Source: Spirogloea muscicola
Taxonomy: Eukaryota; Streptophyta; Zygnematophyceae; Spirogloeales; Spirogloeaceae
DNA length: 51,235 bases
NCBI GenBank assembly: GCA_009602725.1
Contig: WELB01000054.1
Coordinates: 491,883-543,117 of the forward strand
Reading direction: 5' to 3'
Shown here: positions 1 to 9,834 of the stretch, piece by piece
Position numbering within the stretch: position 1 is the first letter of the stretch
Layout of the letters: the number at the start of each line of letters is the position of its first letter
Program-made: the position numbers and the translations under genes
Notes under the pieces: generated by a model
Seen by the model: only the letters and a program-made list of their open reading frames with translations
What the model was told of the DNA's origin: nothing
The model's database searches: none

Positions 1-470
1 GCTGCCCGTGAAGACAGGAGGCGCTTGGTAGGGGAGGACGAGCTCGGCTCCCGCCGGGGTAGAGGAGGCCGGGGCGCCCGAGGCCGCCGCCGCGGGGCTT
101 GAAGCGTCGGGAGGAGCAGCTGTCGCTGGCGCAGGCACGGGGAACTGCTGCCCAGCCGAGGGTGACCGGGGGAACTCGGCAGCGGCGAGGCAACCAGAGG
201 GGCGGGGGCAGGGTCTGGCGCGGCCTTGAGCGTGGCGCCCGAAGAAGCCCCGGGGCCTGGCGCGGCCATGAGCTCGTCGGCGCCAGCTCGCCAGCCGGCG
301 GCAGCGGGGGGCGAAAGGACCGCCGCCGCCGCCGCGGCGGCGGCGGCGGCGGCGCGGGGGGCAAGCGCGGGCGCGCCAACGGTCGGGTTGGGGGTGGGCG
401 AAAAAGACCCAAAGGGAAAGAGACGAGAGAAAGCGGTTACTGATGCGGCTGTGAAAGCCAGCCAGGTGCG
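1..470. other. GC-rich island with CGG-type repeats, no supported gene
   Basis: This stretch is very GC-rich and carries a short (CGG)n/(GCC)n run near 320-355. Its open frames translate to alanine, glycine and arginine runs with no domain, which is expected of any GC-rich sequence. Elsewhere in this window such islands mark gene starts, so it may be the 5' end of a gene lying to the left. No exon can be supported. A stem-loop repeat copy (ggctgtgaaagccagcc) lies near 447-463. Confidence 0.5.
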
Positions 471-497
471 TTCAGAGGGAAAGCGGCGGCCTTGTCG

Positions 498-1031
498 TTA
501 GGAGGCAATGGCATATCCCCGAGTGAGCACATGCATATCTGACAAGCTATACTGAGGAGCCAAACCACCCCCACGGAAGCCATTAGCCTGGGCTAATGCA
601 CGACCAGCACGCTGGTGGATCGCGAGTGCCTGAGAGCGCTGCAGACTCAACGATAACCGCATTCTAAAGCATGCAACTATGGCTTGCGGGACGCTAGAAT
701 GGCCTAAGCTATCCGCCCGACTACGTCGGCGGGCATCGACATGCAGTGCCAGGCGATGGAGGAGGGCAGACCAATTCGTTCCGTAGCCGCCGTAGATGTC
801 CATGGCGCATGGGAAGAAGTGGTCGCCCCGGGGGTGGTCACTATAGTGCCTCTCCTTCTTCCTCTCCGCGTGATCTGTCGGAGGGAAAGAAACGGAAACC
901 GAAGAACCGTGGAGGGCGACGGCTGTGAATGGCCAGCCCAAGGAGGATATTGACCCCTTAAGCTTGCACCTATGATGGCACAAGCTTGGAATCTGGAACA
1001 TGGAACGTGGAACATGCTTACTCTTCAGCAC
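498..1031 (-). mobile_element. 3' fragment of non-LTR retroelement (endonuclease-like C-terminus)
   Basis: The minus-strand frame reads AERKK, then YSDHP, then AMDIYGGYG, then RMRLSLSLQRSQALAIHQRAG and a C-terminus close to LSDMHVLTRGY. The same order recurs in the copies at 4161-4874, 16947-17311, 26677-27365 and 40013-40369. I read it as the end of a restriction-like endonuclease domain of a non-LTR retrotransposon, 5'-truncated. Here the usual stop after RGY is lost and the frame runs four codons further. A stem-loop repeat copy (ggctgtgaatggccagcc, about 921-938) lies inside the span, and the peptide frame reads straight through it, suggesting a junction. Family membership is inferred from repeated copies in this window. 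Confidence 0.7.
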
Positions 1032-1080
1032 TAGAATATGTGTGAGATGTAAGCCCTAAGTCTTGTTGGTGGTAGAAAGA

Positions 1081-1144
1081 AAGCTCTTCCAGTAGAGGGC
1101 CAAAGACTCTGACCTGGTAGGTCAGAGTCTTTCTGGAAGAGCTT
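1081..1144. repeat. Perfect nested inverted repeat (hairpin)
   Basis: An outer 10-base arm (aagctcttcc, 1081-1090) pairs perfectly with ggaagagctt (1135-1144). Inside it, aaagactctgacc (1102-1114) pairs perfectly with ggtcagagtcttt (1120-1132) around a 5-base loop, tggta. The outer arm is the same AGCTCTTCC word that precedes many stem-loop repeat copies in the window. It is probably two abutting inverted repeat ends rather than a terminator, since no gene ends here. Confidence 0.75.
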
Positions 1145-2182
1145 GCTTGCAAGGTGCTGCGTGGACAACCGTGAAGCGCCATAACGACAGTGCTGCGGAA
1201 GGGTACACACATCAGCGAGGTGAGTTATTGTTGCGGCTAATTATCATCTATTGCCCGTCAACAACTACGTCAGGTTGTCTGAACAATCTTCCTCTCAGTA
1301 GAAATTTTCCTCTCTACAGATCTCATACATGCATCAGTCTCCGAGTTGGCCGGTGGAACACCAGGAAACACGTTGCCTGGCTTGTTTGGTCTGGCTCTAC
1401 ATTTGCATCAATGTATTTGCACAGGTGTCGTACGAGTGCGGCATAACTCTTGGTGCGAAAAAATGAGCTCTGGCGCCCTCCTGAGGATGAGTCAGGACGA
1501 GCAGCCGCCCTCACAAAGGCTGCATCGGTCAGGATACAGTATATTGGCCCTTCCTTTACCAGATGGCCTCTAAGTAATAATTGCAAGCCTTCTGTCCTGA
1601 TTTGACGGGCATACTTGTGTCTTGAGCAATGATTGTTTCCATCGAGGATGAAGCTGTTGACAAAATCTGTTTTTAAATTCCTTGACATCTCAAAGTTGAT
1701 GATAACAGACTTCGGGAATGGGCAAACTTGAGCAGTCGGGAGCATCCTGTCCTGCCAAGAAGCTCTGTACGACTGCACCGGTGCAGATCTGCGTAGGGGC
1801 GAAGTCTCACATCCTGGAAGTGCTCTATTCAACAGGCTGTGGCTGTATGGCCGACAATGTGGCCGACTGCTTGATGTCTTGGGAGACCAGCAACAAAGCC
1901 CATCGCGCACCTCTAGGAGTACGCTCACCATGCCTGTGACCTTTTGCAGGTCACTATTGTTACGGGATCCGCCTGATGGCCGCCGCACATAGATGATATT
2001 ATGGTGGCCGGCCACATTGTCGCCCATCCGTGCACTGCCTCTTGAGATTCCCTCTCCTCAGCTTCACTGAGCCGCCCATCCTACTTCGAGGTCCCTGCCC
2101 TTGTGTCAAAGCATTCTCTGCCCATATTGCCCGTAAGCACTATCCATCACTTGAAAATTGCTGTCACAGAGTAGTAGCTGCT
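1145..2182. other. Downstream flank of SCR-A; possible but unproven minus-strand exons
   Basis: No recognisable gene. On the minus strand three stretches read as exon-like frames with plausible splice sites: about 2038-1941, 1788-1560 (ending at a gtaaag donor) and 1480-1397 (ending in TAG). They have no recognised domain. Comparison with SCR-B and SCR-C indicates that SCR-A already stops at 2183, so these pieces would be 3' UTR or a separate unknown gene. Confidence 0.3.
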
Positions 2183-3522
2183 CTAATTTGTCTTGCAGTT
2201 GACTACGGCAAGCTTGTGTTGTAGCTCAAGTTGGATCAACTTTTGAAAGGACGGCAACTTGGTGCATGCCACGATGTCGGCAAGTGGAATCTGCACATAT
2301 GGTGACAGTTACTCAGTCACAGTATCGACAAGTGACATTGACTTGCGGCAAAACGATGCCTCAACAACATGTATTGCGTTCAAGTCTTCCAACTCTTAAG
2401 ATACACAAATCAGGCTACAAGACTCTGCTGCCATACATCACGTAGCTTGCATGCAGTGCATGTACTGCACTACACAAGCCATTCTCCTCAGGACTCACAC
2501 TGGCTGTTTGAATAGCAGGTGGAGCTCCACTCTTCTTGTTTGCAGCAAGTTTTGCACAGCATTGTGAGGCGTTTGGCAGAAGGCAATACTTGAGGATGAA
2601 AGCAACACTAGGTTGCAGCTGTGGCCAATATACAAAGGGGGAGATGTGGCCAGCAAAGTTCGTCAGCACTCCAGCAGTCGTGTCTGCCTAGCAAGTACTG
2701 GGCAGTCTCTATGAGGTGAATTCAGCAATTTCTCAGCATGATAAACTCGCAAGTACGTGAAAATAGACCGCACCTGCTTGTCAGTGAAAGGACACTTGCC
2801 GGGAGGCCCAGGTGGAATTGTGTCTGTGCAGGCAGCGACGCACACAGATTGTGAGCTAATAGTTTGCCAGTATCCACAATCCAAAAATGCCCTGTTGACT
2901 GTGGGTCATTCACGATGGCTGACAAGCAGAAGATGAGAAAGGAAAGGCAAATGAGTCTCTGACCACTTAGACAGATTGCCTGATTACATTGTGGGGGCGG
3001 GGTTCTCTTCTTTGCAATTGGAGGCGGCGATCTCTTCTTTGCAATTGGAGGAGGCGACTTGTGGTGGCCACCCTTCTTCTTCGTGACCGGCGCAGCAAGC
3101 ATGCGCCTCGACGACAGCTCCACTTGGGACAGATGCTGGAGGGCTCCAGCATCTCTGAGCTTCAGGCCGGTCTGTATCACTGCAACGAGCACAGTCCAAG
3201 CCCAACCGTTTAGGAGTAATTATGGCCAGGACTACTGACCGTCTCACATTCAGGGTCTCCCAGTGGCTGCCTCATAGTGACGGACGGACAGGCAAGCTAG
3301 CAACTTTCCAGGTGACAGCGCAAAGAGCTTTGTCACATACAGGCCTTAGTACACTGCCTCAGTAAAAAATAACAGAGCAAAGCAATGCAAGGCATGGCAA
3401 GGCAAGTCAAGGCGGTCAGCATGATGACAGAATGGGGACGCACGCCTAAGGGCGGCTTCCTGCGCCGAGCAGCCGGACACAGCGCAGGCCAGGGCGGCGA
3501 GAATGAGCATGAGGTGCCTCAT
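2183..3522 (-). CDS. Small secreted cysteine-rich protein with SPPP-type linker (SCR-A)
   Basis: Family not recognised. Proposed exons on the minus strand: 3522-3444, 3179-2988, 2823-2774, 2618-2499, 2290-2183, giving 182 residues with intron phases 1,1,0,0. The first exon encodes a signal peptide (MRHLMLILAALACAVSGC). The second encodes a lysine-rich, proline-rich linker with two near-identical 27-base units (about 3005-3057) encoding SPPPIAKKR. The remaining exons carry six cysteines: KCPFTDKQ, a helix-like stretch ending KYC, a CC pair, IVAC and a terminal VVNC. The spacing is C-x17-C-x7-CC-x27-C-x22-C. The x17 and x22 distances are identical in SCR-B and SCR-C. The start is the ATG at the signal peptide, just inside a GC island. 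A longer exon 3 (2898-2774) is also in phase but is not conserved in SCR-B. The six-cysteine pattern resembles prolamin/ECA1-like folds only loosely. Role is inferred as extracellular or cell-wall. Confidence 0.68.
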
Positions 3523-3579
3523 TCTGTCGCTTTGGGCAGCCCTGCACACAAGCATGAGAGGTGGTCCCAGATGAGACAC

Positions 3580-4060
3580 AGTCAGAGCCGAGGTGCCTTT
3601 GCTTCGACCTCCACGGCGCACGAAGTGTTTTCGTTCCACGACAACTCCTGGCTGAGGCTGGAGGCTTCCGAAGAGGTCACAAGCCTCGCAGCCCCGTTCG
3701 ACCGAGGCAACAAGCGTCATCCCGAGCAAGGACTTCTCGGCAGCAGGCGGCATTCGTGAGGGGCAGACTCAGAGGCACATTCAGGGGGTCTACGCGCAAG
3801 GCACCCGTGCGCACGGGCAGAAGCGAGGTGACGAGGCAGCTCTGAGCGGCGAGGCAGAGCTCGGGAGCTCGGGGCCAAGGCGTCCGAGGCACAGAGCAAA
3901 GGCAGCGAGTGCCTTGTGAGCAGCGGACGGGAAGCCGTCAGGAGGCGACAGTCGGCGACAAGCGCGGGGAGGGAGGGCCAGGCGAGCTACGCACCTGGAG
4001 CGGCGAGGGGGGAGGGGCGCCGCCGCGGCGGTGGTGGGCGTGGGGCTTGGTGGGAAAGAA
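3580..4060. promoter_or_regulatory. GC island upstream of SCR-A
   Basis: GC-rich sequence lies directly upstream of the SCR-A start on the minus strand and ends in a short ccgccgcggcgg run near 4020. Its position matches the islands at the 5' ends of the other genes here, so it probably holds the SCR-A promoter and 5' UTR. No core promoter motif could be assigned. Confidence 0.45.
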
Positions 4061-4180
4061 GAAAGCGGCTGCTGATATGAAAGAATCGGCTGTGAAATGC
4101 CAGCCAGATGCATACAGGTGTTCCTGACGGAGCCGTAGGCTAGGCAGACAGGGCGCGCCCTCAATACCCCCGTGTCAGCA
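4061..4180. repeat. 120-base dispersed repeat (copy 1)
   Basis: Begins gaaagcggctgctgatatga, contains the stem-loop core ggctgtgaaatgccagcc and ends with the minus-strand retroelement C-terminal codons (cccccgtgtcagca). A copy differing at only a handful of positions lies at 34574-34692, and a more diverged one at about 48990-49085. Copies 1 and 2 both sit immediately upstream of the GC island of a minus-strand gene (SCR-A here, the U-box gene there). Confidence 0.8.
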
Positions 4181-4874
4181 GTAGGAAGTCAGATGAGCTG
4201 AGGGGAGGAAGAGCAACCCCGCTGCGCAAGCCAGAGGCTGCTGCAAGGGCGCGACCAGCGCGGCGGTGCAAAGCAAGCGCTTGGGAGCGCTGCAGGGACA
4301 TAGACAGTCGCATGCGGTAGCAGGACACCAGACCCAAAGGCACCGAGCCACCGGGAAGGGCAGCACCCTGCTCCCGGCGCCGCTGGTCAGCTTGAGAGGC
4401 CAGCAGCGAAAGTAACGAGGACCACCGACCCCCGTAACACCCATGGATGTCCATGGCCAGGGGGTAAAAGGTATCACCCGCCGGGTGGTCCTTGTACTTG
4501 TGCAGCTTCTTCCGTTCGGCTACCTTCACAGCGTAGCCGGTCTCAGAAGTAATGGGGCCCTTCGTCCGGAAGCTGTCGGTGAGGACAACGTCCATGAGGA
4601 GCCGCTTGCCACCTCCCAGGGGGACGCCGACCAGATCGACACGCCTCGTCCGAGGGACCCCATTGCGGAGGAGGAAAGGAGCGCGGCGGGAGATGGAGGA
4701 TGCGCCGGGCCGTCGCTGCGCCGTCGCTCGGCACTTCGCCGGACGGCTTCCTGGCTCGGCTTGGCCGCCCCCTTTCGTCGAAAAGCCGGGCTCCGTGCAG
4801 AGCCCCTGCCCCTTCCGATAGGCCCTTGCCGAGACCGTCAGCCCCACGGATAATGCTCGCTTCTCTAACGCCAA
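4161..4874 (-). mobile_element. Non-LTR retroelement 3' fragment with restriction-like endonuclease domain
   Basis: A continuous 237-codon minus-strand frame. It contains MDVVLTDSF, AERKKLHKYKDHP, PLAMDIHGCYG and RMRLSMSLQRSQALALH, and ends LLLTRGY-stop. The D of DVVLTD followed by the E-x-K of AERKK fits a PD-(D/E)XK restriction-like endonuclease core, as found at the C-terminus of R2-type elements. No reverse transcriptase domain is present, so the copy is 5'-truncated. The frame is still open, which suggests recent insertion. It lies between the divergent genes SCR-A and SCR-B. Confidence 0.75.
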
Positions 4875-5640
4875 GGCGGCTCCCCCTGCACTCGGCCCAC
4901 TTTTGGAGCCCCCCCGGTCTCCTGGCGCGCGGCGCTCCGTCTCGCCCCGTTACCTGGAAGCATGGGTGGCGGGCCCGCCGGCCCTGACCCGGACGTCGGG
5001 GGCCGGCGTCCGGGGCAGGCGGGCCGTCTGTCGGGCTGTCTGCCCGCCGCACCCGCCCGCCGGCTGGCGCCGTCGTCGGCCGGGCCGGCCGAATGTCGGG
5101 CGCCAACCCGGTCAAAGGGCCGGCGGTCCGCGGCCAGCTCGGCGGCAGGATGCGTCGGGCCCCCGACGACCGCCCCCGACGACCGACGCTGCCCGACGCG
5201 AATGGTGGGGAGATTCGTTCACGGAAGCTGGCTGCAGTACGGACGCCCGCCAGCCTGCCATGTGGCACCCGCCATCCGGCCTCCCAGTGGGCCGAGCCGG
5301 TGCCCAGGCGCTTCTCACAGAGGGCCTCTGGGCGGCGCTCCCTGGCTCTCGCCTTCAGCCACCCCCTGCACCTGCACTACACTCGCCTGCGGATCGCCCG
5401 CAGCCGCCGCCGCCGCCTCCGCCGCCGCCGCCGCCGCCGCCGTGCCTTCAGGGAGTCCAGTGACGGCCACCCTCCTCACGGCGTGCTTAAGGGTGCGGTG
5501 TCGAGCCCCGGGGTCGCGGCGAAGCTGCGATCGGGCCGCACAGCCAGGCCTCCGGGGGCGCCTCGTTGATCAGCCGCCGTCTGCCGTCTCGGAAGCCCAG
5601 GCCCGTCGTGGAACATACACAGTGGAGGACGCCCAGTCGC
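4875..5640. other. GC-rich island with (CCG)n tract, upstream of SCR-B
   Basis: About 770 bases of GC-rich sequence, with a (GCC)n run at roughly 5400-5444. Long open frames occur on both strands, but they overlap one another and translate to low-complexity proline, arginine and alanine runs with no domain. The island ends about 440 bases before the SCR-B signal-peptide exon and may contain its promoter or an untranslated first exon. Confidence 0.45.
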
Positions 5641-6076
5641 TGTGAGGGTTGTTGACGTGCTGGCATCGCTTGGTGGTGTCCGTCTGCGGGGCTCCCTTTG
5701 AGGCGCTTCGACTCGAGCCGCAAGGAGTGTGTGCATCCTAGCGCCCGAGGTGCAATGTTTGCTTCTCTTGTCAAGATTGGTACCTCGCTGCATTCTATGC
5801 TTGGCCAGCGCCTTGCTGACAGGATTGTCTTGACTCTGCTCGAGGCTCTAGACTTTCTCGATACCTGGTACGAGAAGCCTTTGACATCAAAGAGAGGTCA
5901 GGTTACGTCGAGGGGCTGCACTGAAAACCAATGAACGCTACGCCAGCGGCCAGCAATGCGAGTAGCTATGTACGACGTCAACTGGTGCCGTATATTTCCT
6001 CATCAGATCGTCAACTTTGACATGCTGTAAAGCTTCTCTGTTGCACTGCAGATCCAGTCGACCATTCAAGGCTGTG

Positions 6077-7466
6077 ATGAGGATAAGAGGTCTATGGACA
6101 ATAGTGATACTTCTACTCTCCTCCTTTTCGACCTTCGCATCAGCGTATCCTGGTATGTTAGCAAGTAGCTTGGGCTGCAAATTAATCAAGATGTATATAT
6201 GCCATGCTCCAGAGTTGGGCCACTCTGGAGCTTCTCCCTAACGATGCAGAACCTGTTTGTTGGAGGGGGCAGACGAGTCAGGGCATGGGGTGCATCAGAA
6301 AGTCCCAAATGTTGTTGTCATGGATATGGGTGTGCATGTCTGTGACGTGCCTCAAGAAAGGAGGCTCCACTACGTAGATAGCAAGCCTTGAAGTACTGAC
6401 AAGGACAAGCAGAAGCCGTACTAGAGGAAAAGGTCCAGTCGATGCACATCGATGCTCTGCCTGAGGCTTCATTTGATCGTTTAGTGTTGCACAACAGATG
6501 GAGTTCTGCAATCAACCCAAAGGATAAAGACGGGAGCGAAGCATCATGCATCCTTTCCACCCCCACCATCCAAGCACAAATCCACGACAAGGAAAGTAAC
6601 ACCGCCTCACGCAAGCCAGGGGGCCAGTTCCTCCAAGAAGAGCCCTCCACCAAGCACAAAGCGAGTTCCACCAGCAGGTCTGTCTTTTACTTGTCATGGC
6701 CCTCATCAACTCAAGGTGCTGGGGAGCATTGAAGAGAGGTTGTAGTGGTATAATCAAATAGAATCAGACTTACACGTAATTTGTGGTGAACAAGCTTGGT
6801 AGAGTGACCAGCACAGAAAGTGGGCACCTGCCAGCAGCTACATTGCAGGCAAGGATCTGCACATAGTAGCACCATTGTCGTTTGCTGGGAGTCTCTGTGT
6901 GCTGACGTAAATTCTCCTTTACTTGCTGGCTCAGGAAGGAAGTACGGTCGCTGTCCAATGGATGAAAGCCAGGTATACATGTGTTTGTCAACTCTGGACA
7001 CCCAAAGTTAGGACGACATTGCAATATCCAGAGAGCTTTGGGCAGCGCCTGAGGAGAACCACTTATGCTTTGGGTGCAGGCCAAGGTGATTGTCGACAAG
7101 CTGCTACAAGTCTGCGTGAAGCGAAGCACAAAGTCTCTCTGCTGCAAGTGGCAAGCCCTTGTAACCAAGGCCTTTCCAGCTTCACAGAACGTGAGCATCT
7201 CGTACACAAACCTGTCCTCGAAGGCCATGTCTGGTCCTGCTTCTCATTCCTGCACGGTTGAAGTCTGAATCTTGATTCCTTCATATGTCTACTAGAGCCT
7301 AGTACCACATGTTGTAACTGCCATACATATCTTACACAGTGCACGTTGTCATGCTGTGTGCCAGCTCGATGCGAAAGATGCGGCAGCCTGTTTACAACTT
7401 CCATCTTTTCAGACATTGTACCAGCTTGAGTTGAAAGGCACAGTGACTATCACAAATTGCAATTGA
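6077..7466 (+). CDS. Small secreted cysteine-rich protein with proline/lysine linker (SCR-B)
   Basis: Paralogue of SCR-A and SCR-C; family not recognised. Proposed exons: 6077-6152, 6498-6677, 6935-6972, 7080-7190, 7365-7466, giving 168 residues with intron phases 1,1,0,0 exactly as in SCR-A. Exon 1 is a signal peptide (MRIRGLWTIVILLLSSFSTF). Exon 2 is a lysine/serine/proline linker with FPPPP, VTPP and KKSPPP. Exon 3 ends RCPMDESQ, matching KCPFTDKQ of SCR-A. Exon 4 has LLQVC then LCC. Exon 5 has AACLQLPSF, LYQLEL and TITNC before the stop; SCR-A has VACTKLPSF and IQLEL at the same places. Spacing is C-x17-C-x8-CC-x23-C-x22-C. Splice sites are canonical, and the exon 3 acceptor follows a pyrimidine-rich tract. 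The long overlapping frame 6442-6732 is out of phase and was not used. Confidence 0.68.
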
Positions 7467-8600
7467 GACCATTGCACATCACTTGCTTCAAACCTTTGTC
7501 TGCAAATAGAAACGCGCCCAATAGGCAGCAATCTGCTCTGCCAGACAGAACCAGCTGCCATTTAGGTATGTAAGTCAATCATGTCACATGGCAGCTTGCA
7601 TGTCATGGCAAATTTGCTTCTCGAAGATCCTCAAGAAAGTCAGAGGCGAGGTGAAGGTTATGAGCAGTATCGACGCACATCAGCACTTAGCTCAACGACC
7701 ACATCCGGTCGCAGATCCGATGCAAATGTCTCGAGTGCCATGTGATATCATCGACAACTAGGAGTTGCCAGGAGTTGCCAGGAGTTGCCAAGAGATTAGA
7801 GCGGCTCTTGCAGGGGCGATAGCTATGAATTAACTGATGACATGCTGTTGGAAAGAGATTGGAGGCTCAAGCAGAGAGAAGTGTACGCCGTTAGCCAGAA
7901 GCGCTGGCAATGTAGGACACAGTGATCTTGTGTCACCTGGACTGTTGACAAGGTAGCAAAGGTGCAGCCTCATGATCATTAGCTGCCCAATGCGCGCATA
8001 GCACATAGGCAGGAAGCTCTCAGCAAAGTGTGCATCTCATGTGAGCAAGGGTCGCCAGGCACAAACCGCAGGAAGGTGGTGGCGAGTGTTGCTCTGCTCG
8101 GAGGTACGCAGCAGGGCTCTGGATAAGCGTGTATCTGGTGATGGAGGGGCAAAGGGGCCTAAAACATATACAAAATGTGAACTGCTTGCTGCCATGTCGA
8201 CCTGCTCAGCAGCCGCTGGTCAGCTTGTTAAGGTCGCTACTCGATGCCCAAATACTGGCTGGCAGATAGTAAGCCCCACCGCCACCATGCAGAGCTTGTC
8301 CAGCTCTCCGGTGCAGACTATGAGAGCTTGAGCTAATACGCAACCGCGCAAGAACAACACAAATGCTGCCGGCAAGCGAGTCTCGACTAGAAGCACATCT
8401 TCACAACGCGCACTTCCTAGATTGAATGTGACGCTCTAAAAACAAGGTCGGAGACGAGGACTTCTGGGACCGTAGATTTAACTGCAGCTCGTAGAAGATG
8501 ATGACAGCGGAAGTAGTCGAAGTGGTGCTCAACTCAACTCGTCATGCACTACAAACAGCGTATATAGCAATTCAGGTCGAGGCTGGGGCTTCGTGCGCCT
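7467..8600. other. Interval without recognisable gene; three tandem 10-mers
   Basis: No coding frame, RNA gene or mobile element can be supported. A perfect tandem triplication of the 10-mer ggagttgcca occupies 7761-7790. The rest may include the 3' UTR of SCR-B and upstream sequence of SCR-C. Confidence 0.5.
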
Positions 8601-8960
8601 CCGTGACAAAGGAACAGCGCTTCCAAATTGACAGCGGTGGCTGTGAGAGGCCAGCCCAAAGGACAAGGTCTCCGTGACAGCCACACAGAACAAGGAATGA
8701 GGTCATCCAATGAGGTCCTCCAAGACGAGCCGTTCTATCCATATTATATATATCAGCAGCCGCATTCCTCTAAGTGTTGCTCACTCGCGGGTGCTGAGCT
8801 TACCTCTGCATCGTCTCGTGTTTTGTAGTGTAGTCCTTTTTCGACACCTCATTTCTTTGGCTTTGGACGGTGTCCATTCTTTTTGGGCTGGCTTTGCCGG
8901 CCACTCTTCTCTATGGGCGAGCACGTTCTTCTCAGATGATGGGGACACAGGTTGAGAGAA
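8600..8960. repeat. Stem-loop repeat copies and retroelement 3' UTR debris
   Basis: A forward stem-loop copy (ggctgtgagaggccagcccaa, about 8639-8660) is followed by a reverse copy (gggctggctttgccggcc, about 8886-8903). The reverse copy is followed by the ctctatgggcgagc word that flanks reverse copies elsewhere in the window. No coding part of the retroelement remains. Confidence 0.65.
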
Positions 8961-9119
8961 GGCGGCCACGGACAACAATCGGGGGAGAGCCCGCGGGCAG
9001 AATGTCGTGGACTCACCACGTCACCGATGAACAAGGGTGGTGTTGCAAGATTGGCCGTCAGCTGCACTGGTACTCTGAGATAAGGCAAGGGAGCAGGAAT
9101 CTCCTTTCGGCGTTGCTGC

Positions 9120-9560
9120 CAGTAAGCGTCGGTCAATGCCCGCCCAAGGCGGCGGGGCCTGGGGATCCACGCAATCGTTTCCAGTCGCCGTCCCAAGCGC
9201 GCCAGCCGCTCGACCCGCCGTCTGCTTCTGACGGTCCTGGCCCCATGAGAATATCTACCGAGGGTCCGTAGTTTGACTGCCGTACCGCCCCGTGGCCGCG
9301 CGACCTCGAGCAGCCGCCTGGCCAGTCCGCCGCCGCCGCCGCTCGCCGCCGCCGCCGTNGCCGCCGCCGCCGCCGTCGCCGTGTTGCGCGCACCCCTGCC
9401 CCGCCCGCTGCGACCGCGTCGCTGAGCCGCGTTGAGGGCACCTCGGCCCGCCGGGGCGCGCACTGCTCAGAGCCTCTGCACCTAAGCGTCCTCGTCGCAG
9501 CACAGCCGTGCGCCTGCAGTCGGGCTCCGCCTGCTTTGACAGCTCTTCTCGCCTCCGGCC
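9120..9560. promoter_or_regulatory. GC island with (CCG)n run upstream of SCR-C
   Basis: GC-rich block with (GCC)n near 9328-9382, including one unresolved base at 9359 that indicates difficult sequencing. It ends about 280 bases before the SCR-C start. By analogy with the other islands it is the probable promoter/5' UTR region of SCR-C. No specific motif assigned. Confidence 0.45.
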
Positions 9561-9834
9561 AGTCTATTCGGCTCCCTTCTGCAGCAGGCCAGTGTCCGTT
9601 CTTCGCTGCATTAGCTCTCGGTCCTTTGTCCAAGCTAGGAGGCAAGTCTGTTGTCAGTTATGATGATAGCTGCAGAGTAATTATGGTACTGTTGTTTGAC
9701 CTGCTGCCTTCTCATTGCATCCATATTGCAAATCGTATGAGCGCTACATGAGTGCTTCAGACATTGTTACTCACACGCCAGCATGACGATGGCGAGTTGG
9801 TGCTTCTGGTCTTCCAGCTTCCCGAAACCTCTAG

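Noticed and set aside
1323-2027. 234-codon minus-strand ORF, one of the longest in the window
   Set aside because: No domain or signal peptide. The exon-like pieces inside it use different frames, and SCR-B/SCR-C show that the adjacent gene ends before it.
2823-2898. Longer version of SCR-A exon 3 (adds CGYWQTISSQSVCVAAC)
   Set aside because: In phase, but the added residues are not conserved in SCR-B, whose acceptor with a good pyrimidine tract lies at the position equivalent to the short form.
4543-5645. Long overlapping ORFs on both strands in the GC island
   Set aside because: All are low-complexity proline/arginine/alanine frames expected from GC-rich sequence with few stop codons; the minus one is also out of phase with the real retroelement frame.
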